A stretch of 64,000 nucleotides of DNA. It comes from Flaccisagitta enflata (taxonomy: Eukaryota; Chaetognatha; Sagittoidea; Aphragmophora). The translations under genes were made by a program, and so were the position numbers. Below are positions 10,811-23,740 of this stretch, piece after piece (positions within the stretch are counted from its first letter, which is position 1; every line of letters begins with the position of its first letter). The stretch spans positions 83,886,001-83,950,000 of the forward strand of contig OZ231127.1 of the NCBI GenBank assembly GCA_965153355.1, in the 5' to 3' direction. The notes under the pieces were generated by a model. That model was not told the DNA's origin. It made no database searches and saw only the letters and a list, made by a program, of their open reading frames with translations.

Positions 10811-12373
10811 ATGGGTCAAAAAGGGGTCCTGTTCATTTTAATTCATAGTTGGGGACACTACAAGATGTAAGAGATTATAAAACAGGAATCATAATGATGG
10901 GGCTATGGTGGGGTACCTAAAAGTATTTGAGGTCACTCAATTATTTGGGCAGGAGCAGTGAGGCCAAAGACCGCCATAAAACCCCCAAAAATAAAGTGTG
11001 ACGGATCGACGGACAGACAGACCAACAGACGGACGGACCAACGGTCTCTCTTTGGACGGACTGACAAAGCAAGGTGTAGATTTGCATGTCTTTGACTAAA
11101 AATGGTTATTTCTTTTTAGTCGCGTGCTGTGACTCTACCCGCTTTGTCGTCGTCGTTGGTCGTCCGTTAGTCATCGTTGGTCGCCGGTCCGTTGTCCGTT
11201 GAGTGGTCCGGTTGGTCGTCCAATACGCTACTTTTTGGGTTTTAGGAGATTTTGGGTTTTAGGGTTTTTGGCTAAAAAAATCACAAAAAATGACCATTTT
11301 CGGTGTTTTCCATTTTTACCATGTCGCTTCAAATGGTCATATTTCAGCCATTTTTTGGAAATATGGCCTGAAATTTTTTTTGGAACCTCCTAACATCTTA
11401 TATTAACAAAATAGAAAAAAAAAATTAAGGGTGCCTGACCTTCAGATATTGTTTTGGTCAATTAACTCAAAAACGGGAGATTTTTTTTGGAGCATTTTTA
11501 ATTTTGTGGCAAATTTTTCCTATGAAACCATCAGAGGGCTGGGATTTTACATGATGTGAATTACAACTATAAGGAATTCATTTCAATTTAATCATTCATT
11601 CATTTTTGTAGTCACAATGAAAAAAAACATACATTTTTGTTTTGGGAGTTATACTGAGCCTTTTGGTGCCCCACAATAACTTGTCGTGCTGATTTCTGAC
11701 ATGTCTCTTGCATGCTGTAGTGTCACCAACTATTAATTAAAATGAACAGGACCCCTTTTTGTACTCAATTGTTTAAAAAAATCAATCACAAAGATGAGCC
11801 AATTTCGGCGTTTTCATTTTTACTTTTCATTTTACTTCACTTCAAATGGTCATATCTCATCCATTTTTGGAAATATAGGCCTCAAATTTTTTTTGGAACC
11901 TCCAAACATCTTATATTAACAAAATAGAGAAAAAAATTAGAGTACCCTGACTTTAAAATATTGTTTTTAGGTCAATGAACTATAAAAACTGATTTTGGAG
12001 CGATTTTTAATTTTGTAACAGAATTACTACATGAAGCCATCTAGAGAACACAATCTACATGATAATCAGTTGCATTATAAAACCTAGCTATTTAGTCATT
12101 CCATTCATTTTGTAGTCACAATGAAAAAAAACTACATTTTGTTTAGAGATTGCTTTACAGGCAGCACTAACCCATCATCTTATTTTACTATTCTCCCATC
12201 TTGAGTGTCTAACTATGAAATTAGAGAAACACTTGGCCTCATTTAAATATAGAATTTGGCCAAAACTGCAAAATAACAGGTGTTTACAGGGCCGTTTCTG
12301 CCCCGCGTAAACTCTGAGATCACGGTGGGTCCCAGGTTTGCAAGATGACCTTTCAGCCTCATCTCAATTTTTT
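10811..12373 (-). mobile_element. HINE-like element with 503-bp satellite core, truncated
   Basis: Mirror of 55,929-57,537. From the right: an end sequence (12,285-12,373) containing ACAGGGCCGTTTCTGCCCCG and CAGCCTCATCTCAATTTTTT, then two tandem units with 503-bp spacing (GACCATTTT at 11,292 and the equivalent GAGCCAATTT at 11,795), then two head-to-head HINE ends around 10,980-11,235 with the AGTCGCGTGCTGTGACT hairpin at 11,118. The element is cut at 10,811 after only about 170 bp of the opposite satellite arm; the complete version is at 55,929-58,712. Confidence 0.65.
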
Positions 12374-12961
12374 GCGACAAAAATAATGCAGCTAGCTCAA
12401 CTTGGCCGGGTAGCGGTCTCTCTCTCTCTCTTTCTCTTTTTCTCTCTCTCTCTTTTCTTCTCTTATTTTCTCGAGCAGCATTTACGACTTTTTTCCTACG
12501 GCGATTAGCCGCCCTTATTGGTACACTTCTAAGCGAAACTACTTTTATGATTTTGAGAAAAAAAACATAGAAGAATATTATGGTTTTTTTCTGAATCTAA
12601 CATCCTGAGCTAGCAATATACTTAATACTTATCATGGTAGCTACAAGCATGTTTTGTAAACACTAATTCACTATCATTTGGCTATCATCGGCTCCTTCAA
12701 AATACTTTTTATCAAAACAGTAAGCCATGCAGTGCAGTGGAGGAACGTCTTTGACAGACTTAATTAGATTTGCCTCCCTCTGAGGCCAACTTTGCCTAAA
12801 CTTGATTTACCAAATTTACTGCGTGAATCTCTGCCTGGTGTCAAGTGTCTGCAATCTCCCTTTCTGTCTCCGTTTTCATGTCTCCGCTATTTCTTCCAGT
12901 CTTTCTTTCTCCCTGTATTTTCGTATCTCTATATGCCGTTCTCTCTTCTCTCTCTACTCTC

Positions 12962-13046
<85 letters not shown>

Positions 13047-13180
13047 TCACTAGCTGCATAAAGATAAAGCCTGTTCATCTCTCTTTTACTCATCAATCAT
13101 CACCACTCATTACATTATGATTTTTCTGAAATGACACGAAAGAAAATCGCATCACTCTGCAATGGGAAAAAATATCAAAA
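12374..13180. other. CT-rich patches, no gene
   Basis: CT-rich tracts at 12,416-12,472 and 12,947-13,043; the latter is shorter (about 52 bp) in the right arm at 55,303-55,354. Open frames at 12,792-13,120 read through the microsatellite and are mirrored on the other arm. No gene evidence. Confidence 0.6.
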
Positions 13181-13434
13181 CAAGGTCATTAGACCTAAGT
13201 CGCGTGCGTCGGCACTTTCAAAAAATGTCATGCAGACAGACGGACATTTTTTTTTTTCAAAAGCAATTATTAAAAGGCTTTTTACTCCTCCAAGTTTCTT
13301 CTCTGCCATTCAGAGCAATAAAAAACGCGATAAAAAGCCTTAAAAATGACTTTGTTACGGACGGACCGACCAACGGGCCGACCGACGGACCGACAAAGTG
13401 GCTTATAGAGTCGCGTAGCACGCGACTAAAAATA
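13180..13434 (-). mobile_element. HINE-like copy with GGTC-TAAT-GACC terminal hairpin
   Basis: In element sense: 5' hairpin AGTCGCGTGCTACGCGACT, CTCTATAAGCC, a GTCGGTCCGTCGGTCGG tract, a core with a T-homopolymer block, 3' subterminal GCACGCGACT, then AGGTC-TAAT-GACCT and TTGTTTT. The terminal hairpin differs in sequence from the usual GGCCG/CGGCC form but still pairs. The mirror copy is at 54,908-55,168. Confidence 0.85.
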
Positions 13435-13805
13435 AATCGTTTACACGTTCTTTTCATGTACACAATTTGACCATACTTAGATTTGATTCAAAACATAAAC
13501 CATCCAATTATGACCAACATCTTTCTTCAAAAGGTGTTTGCTTTTATGCTTTTTTTAGGAAAAAAAAGCTTAATCTGTGATTCTGCATTTGAAATTGGGA
13601 ATTCTGTCATGATGAAATAGTAGAACAAGAATCCATGAAAAGTTTCCTTCCATTTAAGGCCACTCCCAGAATCAGCATGAGTTGAAGATGATTTTCTGGA
13701 AAAGATTCTTTTAGGTAAGTGTAATTGTCGATTGGAATAAGGCAAGGGTCAATTTCCTCATAGTGATGGATTTTTTTTGAATATCTTGCTCCTTTGCCAA
13801 GTAAT

Positions 13806-13807
<2 letters not shown>

Positions 13808-13848
<41 letters not shown>

Positions 13849-13852
13849 GACT
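13808..13852. repeat. (AG)n microsatellite, expanded on the other arm
   Basis: About 32 bases of pure AG plus a short imperfect tail. The mirror tract at 54,433-54,535 is about 100 bases long. Confidence 0.95.
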
Positions 13853-14048
13853 ATAACCCAGGGGAATGTCCAAAAAAGGATCAGTCTAAATTTAGACTCT
13901 AATGCGTTTAGACTGAGTTACCAGAAATTTGCGAAAAAAGATGAAAAGGAAAAGGAAAAAAATTTTGTAAACAATTTTGCTATGAAAAATGAATCCGTTT
14001 GAAAAGTGAAATGACAGTGTGTATTTAAATTTGAATTTTGTTATTATT

Positions 14049-14050
<2 letters not shown>

Positions 14051-14090
<40 letters not shown>
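14051..14090. repeat. (AG)n microsatellite, expanded on the other arm
   Basis: 40 bases of pure AG. The mirror tract at 54,127-54,227 is about 100 bases. Confidence 0.95.
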
Positions 14091-14095
<5 letters not shown>

Positions 14096-14350
14096 AGATG
14101 AACAAACTCTTTCAATGGAAACGAGAGAGAAAGAGTCAAATTGCAAATCAGGCTTACTCGTAATTACACGTGAAATGACGAAATGTTCAAATTATCGCAT
14201 TTTAAGACAATGCCTGGACAAGGCATGGTTACATAATACATATATGAACATGTCATTTTAACAACGGAAAAATTTTCAAGTCGAGGGATATGAACACAGA
14301 GGAGGAAGGCGAAGCGTTATGTCTAAAGGAATCATTTTTAAGGATACGAC

Positions 14351-14611
14351 TTTTTAGTTGCGGACACGCAACTCTGTAAGAGCCTTTGTCCGTCCCTCCG
14401 TCCGTCCGTCCGTTCGTCCGTCCGTCCGTCCGTCCGTCCGTCCGTCCATCCGTCCGTCCGTTCTAAATCCCGTCCGTCCGTCCGTCCATCCATACGTCCG
14501 TCCGTCCGTCCGTCAATCCGTGAGCCATCGAGTCAAAAAGTGCGAAAGCGCGCAATTCCGCCCCTGCCCTGCCGTCCGCAACTGATATTGGCCGTGTATC
14601 CGGCCTTGTTT
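14351..14611 (+). mobile_element. HINE-like copy with long (CGTC)n tract
   Basis: 5' hairpin AGTTGCG-GACA-CGCAACT, then an expanded CGTC tetranucleotide block (about 14,389-14,520), a short core, GTCCGCAACT, a terminal hairpin GGCCG-TGTATC-CGGCC and TTGTT. The tetranucleotide differs in phase and length from its mirror copy (53,605-53,852), which has several extra AGAC units. Confidence 0.85.
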
Positions 14612-14687
14612 CTACTACACTGGCAAAGTATCCTGTGCAATACTTCACTAAGAACAAAAAACGATTCCTATTATCTCTTTAGTGAAG

Positions 14688-14949
<262 letters not shown>

Positions 14950-15000
14950 AACAAACACACGCACCATACAAAAATCAACAAAATAATAATACACAATACA

Positions 15001-15508
15001 TGGGTGCTTCACATAGCAAAAGTTGGGAGTATCCCTTCACCCTACCTAGGTAATGTGGAGGAACAAAAATCATGAAGATGACCAGTTTTTTTTTAAATTC
15101 CTTTATCTTCCATTTTTATTTTGGCCTTAAAGTAACTACAGATTTCTCAGAATTCAGCAAAATCCTATGTAATTTTGTTACAAAAAAGAAAATTATCTGT
15201 TTTAAAAAATCATGATGTTGGTAAAAATTAACTAGAATATCAGAATATAAGCTATAAAAGAGCATATAAAAATGCAGAATTACAATTCTATGAAAAAAAA
15301 AATTGTTATACCTAATTTAAACAATGTCAGTATATTGTTTTATCCAACTGCAATATACAAATTACGTCCTCAAAAACAATTTTAAAAAAATGTAAGATGA
15401 GCGATTTTTGATAAAAGAAAAATAGAGAGGGTCCTTAAATTAGCCACTCTACATTAGGTAGAGAGGGTGAAAAGAAATAACCAACTTTTGCTATGTGAAG
15501 CACCCAAA
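15001..15508. mobile_element. MITE with 8-bp target duplication (hAT-like)
   Basis: Inverted ends: GGGTGCTTCACATAGCAAAAG with TTGGGAG at the left, and CCAACTTTTGCTATGTGAAG then CACCCA at the right. Pairing also extends to CACCCTACCTAGGTAATGT/ACATTAGGTAGAGAGGGTG. Flanks share ACAATAC (before the left end and directly after the right), suggesting a 7-8 bp target duplication, as for hAT-type elements. The interior is AT-rich and non-coding. The mirror copy is at 52,707-53,211. Confidence 0.75.
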
Positions 15509-15790
15509 CAATACGCACTACACACCAATGACCCATCAAAAAGTCCGCTATGAACTTGAATGCGCGTGACAATGCTAAAACCGCGATTGATTAAGTAAGA
15601 TGAAGATGTTTTCCTCCTCTCATATCATCCTCATCTTTTTCCTGATCTTCCTCCCCAATTGTCCCTCCTCATCTTCCTTCCTTCCTTAGCCTCCATCTCT
15701 TCCTCTTTTCACGATCGGTGAGTGGAGAAATGGTGCTGTATTCATCGCTTACGAGATTTCATTTCTCTGTCTCTATCTTCCCGTGCTTCT
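15509..15790. other. CT-rich spacer
   Basis: TCCTCCTCATCTTCC-type pyrimidine-rich sequence leading into the microsatellite; no gene. Confidence 0.4.
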
Positions 15791-15795
15791 GCCTT

Positions 15796-16868
<1,073 letters not shown>

Positions 16869-17100
16869 TTTCTTTCTCTCTCTTTGTCACGTGACGTCAC
16901 TATCCTTCTTATACTTCCATGCTGTCAGCCATTGTGGTGTCACCGTCCCTCGCCCCCCTTCTCCCTTCCAGCAACCCTGGCTGTTGGTCATTAGCGTCAC
17001 CTTCCCTCTCACCCTGCAATCCCCAATCGTTACACCAACAACCCATGCTGTTGACCGATTGTGTGTTGTCACCTCTCGCCCTCCCCTTCCCTCCCAGCTA
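16869..17100 (+). repeat. GC-rich minisatellite, part 1 (interrupted by MITE)
   Basis: Imperfect units of roughly 60-65 bp containing CCATGCTGTCAGCCATTGTG, ACCCATGCTGTTGACC and CCCTCCCCTTCCCTCCC. The array continues after the MITE at 17,513. A paralogous array without the MITE lies at 30,250-30,572. Confidence 0.7.
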
Positions 17101-17510
17101 CCACGCGAATAAAAAAAAGACGCACCTCTTTATTTAATAATAAAACAGAAAGAAAAAACAATTTTAACTAATTTCTGTTGAATCATATTAAAAGATTTTC
17201 AAACTTTCATTTTAGGGAAGCAATCCCAGGTCTGCTATCTCAAACGGTTTAGGAGCTAGAGCTCTGCAAAGAGAAGCACTATTTTGCTAAAATGCAATTA
17301 TTTACATGGGGATTGTGAAACTGAAATAGGCAACATTTTTACTCAAACTGATGCCATTTCTAAATGAAAAAAGATAGCAATACCAGATAAGCGCCAAATG
17401 AAAAGACTTTCAAAGGGCTTCGAAATGATCTAAGATTATCTTTAGTTTTTTTAAAGATTTATTGGCTAAATTAGCCATTTAAAAGTGCATCTTTTTTTTA
17501 ATTCGCGTGG
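17101..17510. mobile_element. MITE, TA-flanked, CCACGCGAATAAA ends, with empty site
   Basis: A 410-bp element with inverted ends CCACGCGAATAAAAAAAAGA and GTGC(A)TC(T)nAATTCGCGTGG, flanked by TA at 17,099-17,100 and 17,511-17,512. The uninterrupted sequence CCCTCCCATCTACCAATGCC at 30,442-30,461 is the paralogous empty site: one TA where the filled site has two. Related to 3,380-3,791. The mirror copy is at 50,800-51,210. Confidence 0.9.
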
Positions 17511-17512
17511 TA

Positions 17513-17860
17513 CCAATGCCGTCAGCTAATAGTGTGTCATCGCCTCACGCCCCCTCTCCCTGCAAGCGACCCATGTTGTCCTCGCCTATCTCCTGACAAC
17601 CTATGTTGTCAGTAGCTAGCTAGTGTATCAGCACCTCTCTCCTGGCAAACGACCCATGCTGTCCTTTCTTGGCTATGTTAGCTGTCAGTCATCGGTCTTT
17701 GGTGGCTTCTTCCCCCCCCCCTCCTCACAACAAATGCTATTAGAAATTGGTCTGTCGTTCTAGCTGCCCCCCCCCCCTCCCTTTTCCCTCCCAACGAACC
17801 GTGCTGTCAGCCATGGGAGTTTCGTCGCCTTTCGTCCTAGATGCAACGAATTACTCAAAT
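17513..17860 (+). repeat. GC-rich minisatellite, part 2
   Basis: Continuation of the array: CCAATGCCGTCAGCTAATAG, GCGACCCATGTTGTCC, CCTATGTTGTCAGTAGC, AAACGACCCATGCTGTCC and CCAACGAACCGTGCTGTCAG mark five or six degenerate units, with C homopolymers near 17,711 and 17,766. Confidence 0.65.
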
Positions 17861-18704
17861 GATTTATGCAAAACGTGGAAGAATTGAGTAAGAAACTCCA
17901 ACCAGAGAAAGAGACAGCGAGGAGACTATCAACGAAAAATGAGACAGGGATAGCCTAAAGTGGAACGAATTCAGATCTGGTCTCTGAAGTGCGAATCCTC
18001 ATTCTTTACCTACTAAAGAGGGAATTCCCACGACCCACTACGTTGGAATGAGTATCAACTTCAGAAAAAATAACATGATACATTCAACTTCAGAAAAAAT
18101 GACATGATACATCTCTTCTAATTTTTTTCTTCTCTCAAGCATATGCAACTTCTCTTTTCTTGGTAAAATGTGACAAATTGAGAGAGAGTAAAAAAAACAT
18201 AAAATGGTCTGAAAATCTTTGCTTATTTGCCAAAAATGGGGACTATCGCCGCGAGGAAAAAAGCTTTTGTCTTCAGTTACTGCAATCTTTTTTTATGTTT
18301 TAATTGCACAGAAAATCTGAGAAAAATAGGTTTGAGCCAAATGAGCAAGATGAGCTAGAATACTCAAATTCACTCACACAGATGACAGGCTATGTTCACT
18401 GACATGCTTTCATGTACTTATATGCTCAGACATGCATCAAAACATCTATTTATTTATCACATGCTCATTAACATGCTTAAAACATGTTTTCTTGTATTTA
18501 CATGCTAAAACAAACATGAACTCACTCCTTTGATAATCCTACTTAAAATAATAAAAACAAAAAACAAAAAAATCGTTACTTCAAAAATATTTCACAAAGA
18601 GCATTCTGCTTGGTGCCAAATGAAAGAGAATTATCAAATTTTTTTACTCTATCTATTTCGTTAGAGGGCTCATTCAGTCGATTGAGCGCTGGAGTTTTCT
18701 CACA
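17861..18704. other. no gene; short tandem repeats
   Basis: A 26-27 bp unit (ACTTCAGAAAAAATnACATG) is duplicated at about 18,058-18,112. A cluster of ACATGC/CATGTA motifs spans 18,390-18,510. No gene recognised. Confidence 0.45.
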
Positions 18705-19484
18705 AAACAAGGTCAGATACATGGCTACCCTAGACGCGTGTAGGTGGGCAGGAGCAGTGCTGGAGAAGGTCACTATGGCATCTGGGCAGGAGCTGCATGC
18801 TCAAAAAGCTCAAAAACGCCAAAAAAGTAACTAGTCATCCAAGGATTGCACATGGTCAGTGGTACCCGATGCCCTGCTGGGAGTGATCCAGTGAAGAAGT
18901 GGAGTGAAATGGGGCAGCGGCCCCAAAGGAGCCGATGTCTGTAAGGCACAGAGAGGAATTTCCATATGTCCTGAGGGAGCATATTTCAGGCCTTAGATGA
19001 CTGATTTGGGCCGCTGAAGGCATGATAAGGCTGGAGGGCATAATTAAGGCTTGGAGAGCCGAACTGAGGTTTGGAGGGCAAATTTAAGACATGGAGGGCT
19101 GATTTTATGCTTGGAGGGCTAATTGAGGGTCTGGAAGGCAGATTTGTCTGGAGAGTCAGATTTGGTGAGGAGCTGATCCGAAGCCTGGAAAACTTGGTTG
19201 AGGCCTGGGGGCTAAATTGAGGGCTGGAGTGGGCAAGTTTGAGGGCTGGGAGGGCAAATTTGAGGCTAGGAAGAGGGCAAATTCCAGGAGCCAACAAGAG
19301 GACGGAAGGACGGACGGACGTATGGGGAAATTCCCCTGTGTTCTACAGGACATCGGCCCTTTGGGGCCGCTGCCCAAAATGGGGACGGACCGACTGACTG
19401 ACCAACCAACCAACCAACCAACCAACCAACCAACCGACAGACTGACATAGCAGGGTGTAGAGTTGCGTAGCATGCAACTTAAAA
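18705..19484 (-). mobile_element. composite HINE-like element carrying a shell element
   Basis: Outer parts: a 3' end at 18,709-18,760 (CAAGGTCAGATACATGGCTACC, then ACACGCGTCT in element sense) and a 5' end at 19,380-19,484 (GACGGACC, CCAACC repeats, hairpin AGTTGCATGCTACGCAACT in element sense). Inside lie a block at 18,832-18,900 (CATCCAAGGATTGCACATGG, CCCGATGCCCTGCT) and a complete shell element, 18,914-19,376, with inverted ends GGCAGCGGCCCCAAAGGAGC and GGGGCCGCTGCCC around a roughly 24-bp minisatellite. Mirror at 48,840-49,605. Confidence 0.7.
19000..19290 (+). repeat. minisatellite of about 22-25 bp inside the shell element
   Basis: Degenerate units of GGCTTGGAGGGCTAATTTGA type, about a dozen copies. 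The same unit in reverse occupies 49,020-49,290, but the first third of the right copy differs and is not a simple mirror. Confidence 0.8.
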
Positions 19485-19918
19485 TAAAAATCATGTTTTT
19501 CTGGAATATGTAAAAAAAGTTGAAGACTCACTTTGACTTTTCCCGATTATCTCACTTCATCCCGATTATGATTTCAAAAAAGTATCTGTTGAAGGTTTTT
19601 TCTAAAATCAAAAGTTCAGTCTAGTTTTATCAAGATTTTTTGTAAGTTGCTTTTTGTTGCACTTTTCCTGTGATATGAATGAATTTAATTTCCATGATTT
19701 TTTTGTCTGAAATCTGTAAAAAGAATTAACATCATAGTATGGGAAATTTCTTCACTGATGTGCGAAATTCGCATTAAAGATGTTACCCTCAAATTTGAAG
19801 TGATAAGGAGAGAATGACAGGAGAAGAAATTACGGCAAGATTGAGAGAGAAACAAGGAACATACAAACAAACTACTCACAATGTAGAGGAAGAATGACAA
19901 TCGACCGTATGCTTGAGA
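19485..19918. other. no gene recognised
   Basis: Single-copy-like AT-rich sequence, essentially identical in the other arm at about 48,421-48,840. No coding or RNA signature. Confidence 0.4.
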
Positions 19919-20512
19919 GACAGTGTGCAGGTGTCAAAGAGATTTTCATGTTTGTTCGGTGCAGGTGCAGGTGTCAATGAGATCCTTATGTACGTTCAGT
20001 CATTTGCTTGAGATACAGTGCGGGTGTCAGAGAGATCTTCATGTTTGGTCGGTCATTTGCTTGAGATAAAGTGTGCAGGTGTCAAAGAGATCTTCATATA
20101 TATTCGGTCGTTTGCTTGAGATACAGTGTACAGGTGTCAAAAAGAGATCTTCATGTATTTTCAGTCGTTTGCTTGAGATACAGTGTGCAGGTGTCAAAGA
20201 GATCTTCATTTTTGTTTGGACGTTGCTTGAGATACAGTATGCAGGTGTCAAAGAGATCTTCATGTATGTTTGGTCGTTTGCTTGAGATACAATGTTCAGG
20301 TGTCAAAGAGATCTTCATGTTTGTTCGGCCAGTTGCTAGAGATACAGTGTGCAGGTGTCAAAGAGGTCTTCATGTTTGTTCGGTCGTTTGCTTGAGATAC
20401 AGTGTGCAGGTGTAAAAGAAATCTTCATGTTTGTTTGGTCGTTTGCTTGAGACACAGTGTGCAGGTGTCAAAGAGATCTTCATGTTTGTTCGGTCATTTG
20501 TCCGGTCGACAA
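19919..20512 (+). repeat. 55-bp minisatellite, about 11 units
   Basis: The landmark CAGGTGTCAAAGAGATCTTC recurs at 19,928, about 19,968, 20,021, 20,076, 20,131, 20,188, 20,242, 20,297, 20,352, 20,407 and 20,462, so most spacings are 54-57 bp. Each unit also has GTTCGGTCGTTTGCTTGAGA. Because 55 is not a multiple of three, the apparent proteins on both strands are artefacts. The other arm (47,799-48,413) has a rearranged end with one two-unit block duplicated. Confidence 0.9.
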
Positions 20513-20534
20513 CAACTGATGCTTTTTTATTCGA

Positions 20535-21117
20535 CTTTGTAGATGCGGACACACAACTCTATAAGAGGATTTGTCCGTCCATCCGTTGGTCCATACATGG
20601 TGATTTGGTTGAAAAGTGAAAAAAACCCAGTGAATTAGATATTTTTTGGGCAGCGGCCCCAAAGGGCCGATGTCTTGTAAGTTACAGGGGTGAATTTCAG
20701 ACGTTAGTCCGTCGTCTGTCGATGCATCCATACGTCCATCATCCCCATAAAGCTGAGCCTCAAATTCCTGGAATAACATGAAGAAAATTGAAGAAATGCA
20801 AAATTCCCATTGAATAACGATGGAAAATTGACAAAAAATGCAAAAATGCGAGATTCCCATTGAATAACATGGGAAATTTACTAGAAGTTAAAAATATGTG
20901 AAATCCCTAGGAAATAACATGGAAAATTGATAGAATTATGAAATAAATGCAGAATCTAGATCCAATAGCATGGTAAATTGACAAAAATATTGAAAAAAAT
21001 GCAATGTTCTCATTGAATAACATGGAAAATAACCCCAGAGCCCAAAGGCCTTCTCAGGGCGACTAGAAATTCACACCTGTGTCCTACAGGACATCGGCCC
21101 TTCAGGGCCGCTGCCCT
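20535..21117 (+). mobile_element. HINE 5' end plus shell element with 60-bp minisatellite
   Basis: 20,540-20,605 is a HINE 5' end (TGCGGACACACAACTCTATAAG, GTCCGTCCATCCG). 20,646-21,117 is a shell element: TTGGGCAGCGGCCCCAAAGG and GATGTCTTGTAAG at the left, CCTGTGTCCTACAGGACATC and GGGCCGCTGCCC at the right, enclosing units of roughly 60 bp built on CCATTGAATAACATGGAAAA and TTGACAAAAATGCAAAA. This content is unrelated to the minisatellite in the shell at 18,914-19,376. Confidence 0.75.
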
Positions 21118-21300
21118 GCTCTCACTCCACTTCTTCAGCTAATCACTCCAAGCAGGGCATCGGGTACCGCTGACCATGTGCGATCCTTGGATGACTTGTT
21201 GTGTATGTTTGTGTGTTGGGAGGTTGAAGTGTGGATGGAGGTTGGATGCCCCTGCCAACCCGTTCGCAACTATATTGTGACCCTGCGTCACTTATTATGG
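21118..21300 (+). repeat. HINE-related block with CATCGGGTACCGCTGACC
   Basis: AGCAGGGCATCGGGTACCGC, CTGACCATGTGCGATCCTTG, then GGTTGGATGCCCCTGCCAAC and GTTCGCAACTATATTG. The first part recurs at 18,832-18,900 (reverse) and 30,189-30,250. The second part has the composition of the HINE 3' region at 28,555-28,640, 58,850-58,920 and 61,085-61,160. Confidence 0.6.
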
Positions 21301-22042
<742 letters not shown>

Positions 22043-22370
22043 ACTTAAAAATATGGTCAAATCCAAATCTAATCTCGTCTTCCTTGTGGGAGAAATGTGA
22101 CCATTCCATCATAGTGGTAACTCTAAAATCTGGAAATGATCAGACAAAGTTTACTCATGACAGCAACCCACCCTCATTCCCCATAGAAAATAGATAGGAA
22201 AGACGTTGGCCTATGCAGCTTCTTATATTTTCTAATGGCAATGAGGTGGGGTTGCGGCCGTAAGTAAACTTTGTCTGATCATCTCCAGATTACAGAGTTA
22301 TCATCTGTGATGGAAATGGTCACATTTCTCCCGCGAGGGAGACCAGATTCTAATATGACCATATTTTCAG
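22043..22370. mobile_element. fold-back MITE, about 330 bp
   Basis: Arms of about 135 bp: AAAATATGGTC near 22,049, GGGAGAAATGTGACC near 22,088, CTGGAAATGATCAGACAAAG and TTTACTCATG on the left pair with AAACTTTGTCTGATCATC, GGTCACATTTCTCCCGC and GACCATATTTTCA on the right, around a centre near 22,208. Both arms contain CTGG-AGATGATCAGACAAAG. The mirror copy (46,040-46,370) has diverged from it much more than neighbouring sequence. Confidence 0.8.
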
Positions 22371-22644
22371 TATCGCGGAGGGCATTTGGGTTAGGGGGCT
22401 TTTGGCAAAAATGCTTCAACACAGTTGAACCTCAAAAGACATAAAAAGATACAAAACAGATACAATGAGCAGAGGCTTAAAACTAAAGGCTGTCTACACC
22501 CATTTAACTCACATAGAATCTGGCTTTTGCCTGATTTATAACTGGGTCTTTTCCCTTATTTCTAGTCGCACAGATTCCAAGATTCCTTTAATTTTCTTTT
22601 CAATATTCTTTTGTATTTTCGGGACCGCATAGATGTATAAACGC
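22371..22644. other. no feature recognised
   Basis: Single-copy-like sequence; nothing recognised. Confidence 0.4.

Positions 22645-23740
<1,096 letters not shown>

Noticed and set aside
20071-20415. Repeat protein (LRYSVQVSKR-type) encoded by the 55-bp minisatellite
   Set aside because: The unit length is not a multiple of three; frames stay open only because the unit lacks stops and a few units have small indels. Both strands are open.
19919-20512. CRISPR-like array
   Set aside because: The 55-bp units are contiguous tandem copies with no unique spacers, and the context is clearly eukaryotic.
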